A stretch of DNA of 6,498 nt, from assembly GCA_020347085.1 (NCBI GenBank), contig CP070769.1:683231-689728 (forward strand). Reading direction: 5' to 3'. A model generated the notes under the pieces. It was given only the letters and a program-made list of their open reading frames with translations, was not told the origin of the DNA and did no database searches. This stretch comes from Desulfobacterales bacterium. GTDB lineage: Bacteria > Desulfobacterota > Desulfobacteria > Desulfobacterales > C00003060. How positions within the stretch are numbered: position 1 is the first letter of the stretch; each line of letters opens with the position of its first letter. Made by a program: the position numbers and the translations under genes. Below are positions 4,541 to 6,498 of the stretch, one piece after another.

Positions 4541-4830
4541 CCGCGGCTTCAACGGGGAAACTTAGTTATTTAATTATGCCCGTCCCTCGTGATACACATC
4601 TCAAAGCGAGAGAGATCCTTCCAAAGCTATGTCACGATACCAGAATCGATATCTTGCTAATTAAGGACTTTCTCTCAAGATGAGTCAAATACGCCAGTGG
4701 CGTTTCAGTTACTCCCACACTAGTGGTTCAAGGCTTACCTCTGGGAACCAAAGATGTAATAGAAACAGCATTAGAATTAGTGCTGCAACTATGCAGATTA
4801 GCAAAAGGCAGTTCATATAGTCTTCAATGA
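4541..4830 (+). pseudogene. Remnant of a small protein with a thioredoxin-like fold pattern
   Basis: One reading frame runs from the end of the repeat block to TGA 4828-4830 and is interrupted by a single internal TGA at 4681-4683. The first part (ATG 4576 is a possible start) reads LSYLIMPVPRDTH, then a helix REILPKLC and a strand RIDILLIKDFLSR. After the stop it continues with KYASGVSVTPTLVVQG and then the helix DVIETALELVLQL. Strand-helix-strand, then a VTP turn and TLVVQG strand, then a helix, resembles thioredoxin- or KaiB-like folds; the place of a CxxC motif is taken by VPRDTH. The internal TGA could be a mutated CGA. The assignment rests on pattern only. The real start may have been lost at the repeat junction, and an intact short upper product cannot be excluded. 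Confidence 0.4.
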
Positions 4831-4863
4831 CTTGGAATCTATCGTCCCGGAGATTAGTTAATT

Positions 4864-5583
4864 CTACGCCCCCACATAAATGCCTTTACCAACTCTCTTA
4901 ATCTTTCCCTGCTTGAGTGTCCTGTTGATAATATCCCGCACTTTTTTGTCATCAAACCCTGTCTTCTTGGTGAGAGTCGGTACGCCGACACCTTTCTTTG
5001 AACGGTTGATGATGTTCAAGACCCGGTCCGTGTCCGTCACTGTTTTGGTCTTCTTGACAGCGGGTTTCTTGACAGCAGCTTTCTTCACAGAAACCTTCTT
5101 GGGCTTAGCGTTGGCTTTGGTTTTCTTCCTCTTGGCAACTTGCTCTTTCTCAAACTTTTCAACACTTGCAGTTATTTTCTCCATCGTTCTTGTCAGGCTT
5201 TTAAGTGCGTTCGCTGTACGCTTGGCTATAACTTCTGGTTTAACAAGAGCTTGAGCCTTTTCCAGGTCTTCAGCTGCACTCTTCCTCACTTTGTCTACGA
5301 GTTGTTTTGTCTTTTTTATGAGAGCGTCGAATTCCTTGTGCACTGCTTCTAAATCTTTTTTGAAAGTCTTCATTTCTGCTTTCCTCCTGTGTTTCGGGTT
5401 TGTGGCAGCAGAAGCTTTATAGTCCTTTACGGAGAAGCTGACAAAGTCACGGATTTCCACTCTTTCGCCTCGCGAAAGAGCATTGAACATTTCATCAAGG
5501 AACAGATCAACAACGGCGTCGGCTTTGGTCTTTGAGAGGCCGGTGTCTTTCCTAAGAGCCTCTACGAGATCTGCCTTAGTCAT
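4864..5583 (-). CDS. HU-like domain fused to a histone-H1-like, winged-helix protein
   Basis: The 239-residue protein starts like HU/IHF (MTKADLVEALRKDTGLSKTK, dimerisation helices to about residue 38, then RGERVEIRDFVSFSVKDYKA). It loses HU similarity at about residue 60: the usual GFGSF is DFVSF, and the DNA-binding arm and last helix are missing. Residues 71-150 are charged helices, residues 151-183 a lysine/alanine/proline tail (KKAAVKKPAVKK) like histone H1, and residues 183-239 a winged-helix-like end (RVLNIINRSKKGVGVPTLTKKTGFDDKKVRDI, KRVGKGIYV). It should coat or bend DNA as a nucleoid protein. The residues before M71 (KHRRKAE) are a translated Shine-Dalgarno region, so this looks like a deletion-made fusion of two genes. 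GGAGGGAG precedes ATG 5583. It lies 89 bases downstream of the HU gene on the same strand, possibly co-transcribed. Confidence 0.85.
   Translation of the reverse strand: MTKADLVEALRKDTGLSKTKADAVVDLFLDEMFNALSRGERVEIRDFVSFSVKDYKASAATNPKHRRKAEMKTFKKDLEAVHKEFDALIKKTKQLVDKVRKSAAEDLEKAQALVKPEVIAKRTANALKSLTRTMEKITASVEKFEKEQVAKRKKTKANAKPKKVSVKKAAVKKPAVKKTKTVTDTDRVLNIINRSKKGVGVPTLTKKTGFDDKKVRDIINRTLKQGKIKRVGKGIYVGA
5371..5388 (-). promoter_or_regulatory. Internal ribosome binding site and start inside the HU/H1 fusion
   Basis: On the minus strand AGGAGG (5388-5383) stands nine bases before ATG (5373-5371), codon 71 of the fusion. The 11-base string GGAGGAAAGCA is identical to the one in front of the neighbouring HU gene (5958-5948). 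Starting here gives a 169-residue H1-like protein that begins MKTFKKDLEAVHKE. Both a long and a short product may therefore be made. Confidence 0.65.
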
Positions 5584-5672
5584 GAATTTTGCGCTCCCTC
5601 CACTGGGAACACATGCCCCTTCGGTCAGCTATAGCAGTTAGCCCGAATTGAAACCTTCTGTGTTTTTCGAAG

Positions 5673-5945
5673 CTAAATGGTGTTTTTCAGGGCTTTTCCG
5701 GGCTTGAATTTTACTGTATTGGAAGCCTTGATATTGATGGTTGCACCAGTTTGAGGGTTCCTGCCCTTGCGGGCCTTGCGGTGCACCTTGGAAAAGGTTC
5801 CAAAGCCAACCAGCGTCACCTTACCGTCTTTCTTTTTCAGGGCCTTTTTCACGGTGTCACCAAATGAGTCTAGAGCCTTGTTGGCTGCGGCCTTTGAAAT
5901 CCCCGCGTCCTTTGCCATTTTTTCGACAAGTTCTGCCTTCGTCAT
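5673..5945 (-). CDS. HU family DNA-binding protein
   Basis: This is a standard-length HU (90 residues). It has the N-terminal helices MTKAELVEKMAKDAGISKAA (1-20) and DSFGDTVKKALKKKDG, the turn and strand VTLVGFGTFSKVHRKARKGRNPQTG with the DNA-bending arm, and the ending INIKASNTVKFKPGKALK. It binds and bends DNA as a dimer and organises the nucleoid. All key elements, including GFGTF and RNPQTG, are intact, in contrast to the degenerate HU part of the fusion protein next to it. A strong GGGAGG site lies eight bases before ATG 5945. Whether it is alpha-like, beta-like or a single HU cannot be told, so no gene symbol is given. A likely promoter lies about 50 bases upstream. Confidence 0.96.
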   Translation of the reverse strand: MTKAELVEKMAKDAGISKAAANKALDSFGDTVKKALKKKDGKVTLVGFGTFSKVHRKARKGRNPQTGATINIKASNTVKFKPGKALKNTI

Positions 5946-5992
5946 GATGCTTTCCTCCCTTTCCTCTGGTGGTTTGGGTTAGTAGAGGGTCA

Positions 5993-6021
5993 CATAGAAC
6001 ACATAACTTCCGAAACGTCAA
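5993..6021 (-). promoter_or_regulatory. Possible sigma-70-type promoter of the HU gene
   Basis: On the minus strand TTGACG (6021-6016) matches the -35 consensus at five of six bases. After 17 bases it is followed by TCTATG (5998-5993), a weak -10 box. Transcription would start near 5985, leaving a leader of about 40 bases. A second AT-rich candidate (TTTACC, 17 bases, TATATT) lies further upstream at about 6147-6175. Confidence 0.35.
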
Positions 6022-6498
6022 CAAGCGATATTTGCTGGGATTGGGGAGCCCTTTTCCTTTGGTGACCATTTGGCCAGCCAAAGCCCCCCTATCTAATTGC
6101 CGGACTGACCGTTAGTTGACATAAATAGTATTATGAATGAGGAATATGAAGAATATAATTTAAGTTTTATATTAGGTAAAAAGCTGGCCGCGATGTGAGA
6201 CCTCCGGGGTCCTAAACAGATCAAAAAACTTACCATCTCATATAGGTGAAGGGGTGTCTTCAAAGCGTTGAACTGCAACAGCGCCCGTTTCATAACAGCT
6301 TGCTGCAGGGTTAGCGAGCGAATCTAAGAATGGCACCCTTCCTTACAGTCGCTGCGAAGCACTGCCGTCAGGCAGAACATTCCCTGCGGCTTGCTGCAGG
6401 GTCTTCAATGTGTCGATTGGGTAGTATTGAACAGGTTATGGAATGTCCCATTCATAGATACACATCAGATACGCATCTGAGAGAGAATCCTACCTGGG
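6022..6498. other. Non-coding stretch with short repeats and hairpins
   Basis: I see no credible gene; the minus-strand frame at 6093-6293 has no recognisable motif and a low-complexity, AT-rich second half. The 14-base string GCTTGCTGCAGGGT occurs at 6298-6311 and 6389-6402. The second copy belongs to a hairpin with arms CCCTGC (6382-6387) and GCAGGG (6396-6401). Other small inverted repeats are CTGCC/GGCAG (6362-6375), GAATG/CATTC (6441-6453) and TCAGAT/ATCTGA (6465-6480). No tRNA or rRNA is apparent. Confidence 0.6.

Noticed and set aside
4681..4683. Internal TGA as a selenocysteine codon
   Set aside because: It is not in the usual active-site position of thioredoxin-like selenoproteins, and no convincing stem-loop directly follows; a CGA to TGA mutation is simpler.
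4880..5352. Plus-strand frames opposite the HU/H1 fusion, rich in Phe and Leu
   Set aside because: Lysine-rich coding on the minus strand gives hydrophobic-looking antisense translations; these are not membrane proteins.
6093..6293. Minus-strand open frame of 66 codons in the terminal non-coding part
   Set aside because: No clear ribosome site or recognisable motif; the sequence includes AT-rich promoter-like bases upstream of HU.

Overview
This 6.5 kb window looks like an accessory stretch of a bacterial chromosome of moderate GC. Typical bacterial features include Shine-Dalgarno sites, ATGA stop/start overlaps and paired HU-type genes. The combination of AbiE and ORF6N modules, a DUF4405 membrane protein, an HU gene beside a histone-H1-like protein, and long repeat-filled spacers suggests an environmental Gram-negative, perhaps Desulfobacterota-like. 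That placement is inference; no marker gene is present.

Layout. From 1 to about 4.83 kb, small plus-strand modules are separated by spacers built from degenerate heptamers (GCTTTCA, GCTATGA, GCTTTGA) and a GTCTGCGGCTAA-type motif. The modules are: an ORF6N-domain DNA-binding protein (208-780), a two-helix DUF4405 membrane protein (969-1238), an AbiE-type operon (1574-3218), a second nucleotidyltransferase pair (3310-4124), and a broken small gene with a thioredoxin-like fold pattern (about 4541-4830). From 4.86 to 5.95 kb, two minus-strand genes encode nucleoid-type proteins: an HU/histone-H1-like fusion (4864-5583) and a canonical HU (5673-5945). The last 0.5 kb holds no convincing gene, only short repeats and hairpins.

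How the parts relate. AbiE is a type IV toxin-antitoxin and phage-defence system. The antitoxin and transcriptional repressor gene (abiEi) is intact and sits behind a clear inverted-repeat operator. The toxin gene (abiEii) is dead twice over: an in-frame TAA at codon 10, and a 47-bp GC-rich hairpin element that shifts the frame. Removing those 47 bp restores one frame to a natural stop, giving about 262 codons. The next module repeats the same architecture, a small first protein overlapping a nucleotidyltransferase by ATGA, and is intact. It is a candidate two-gene toxin-antitoxin system with an undescribed small partner.

Most notable observations: the palindromic insertion that disrupts abiEii; a perfect 29-bp palindrome inside the ORF6N gene; the HU/H1 fusion, in which the second gene's own ribosome binding site is translated as part of the fusion; and the recurring boundary motif that gives the region a cassette-like look.
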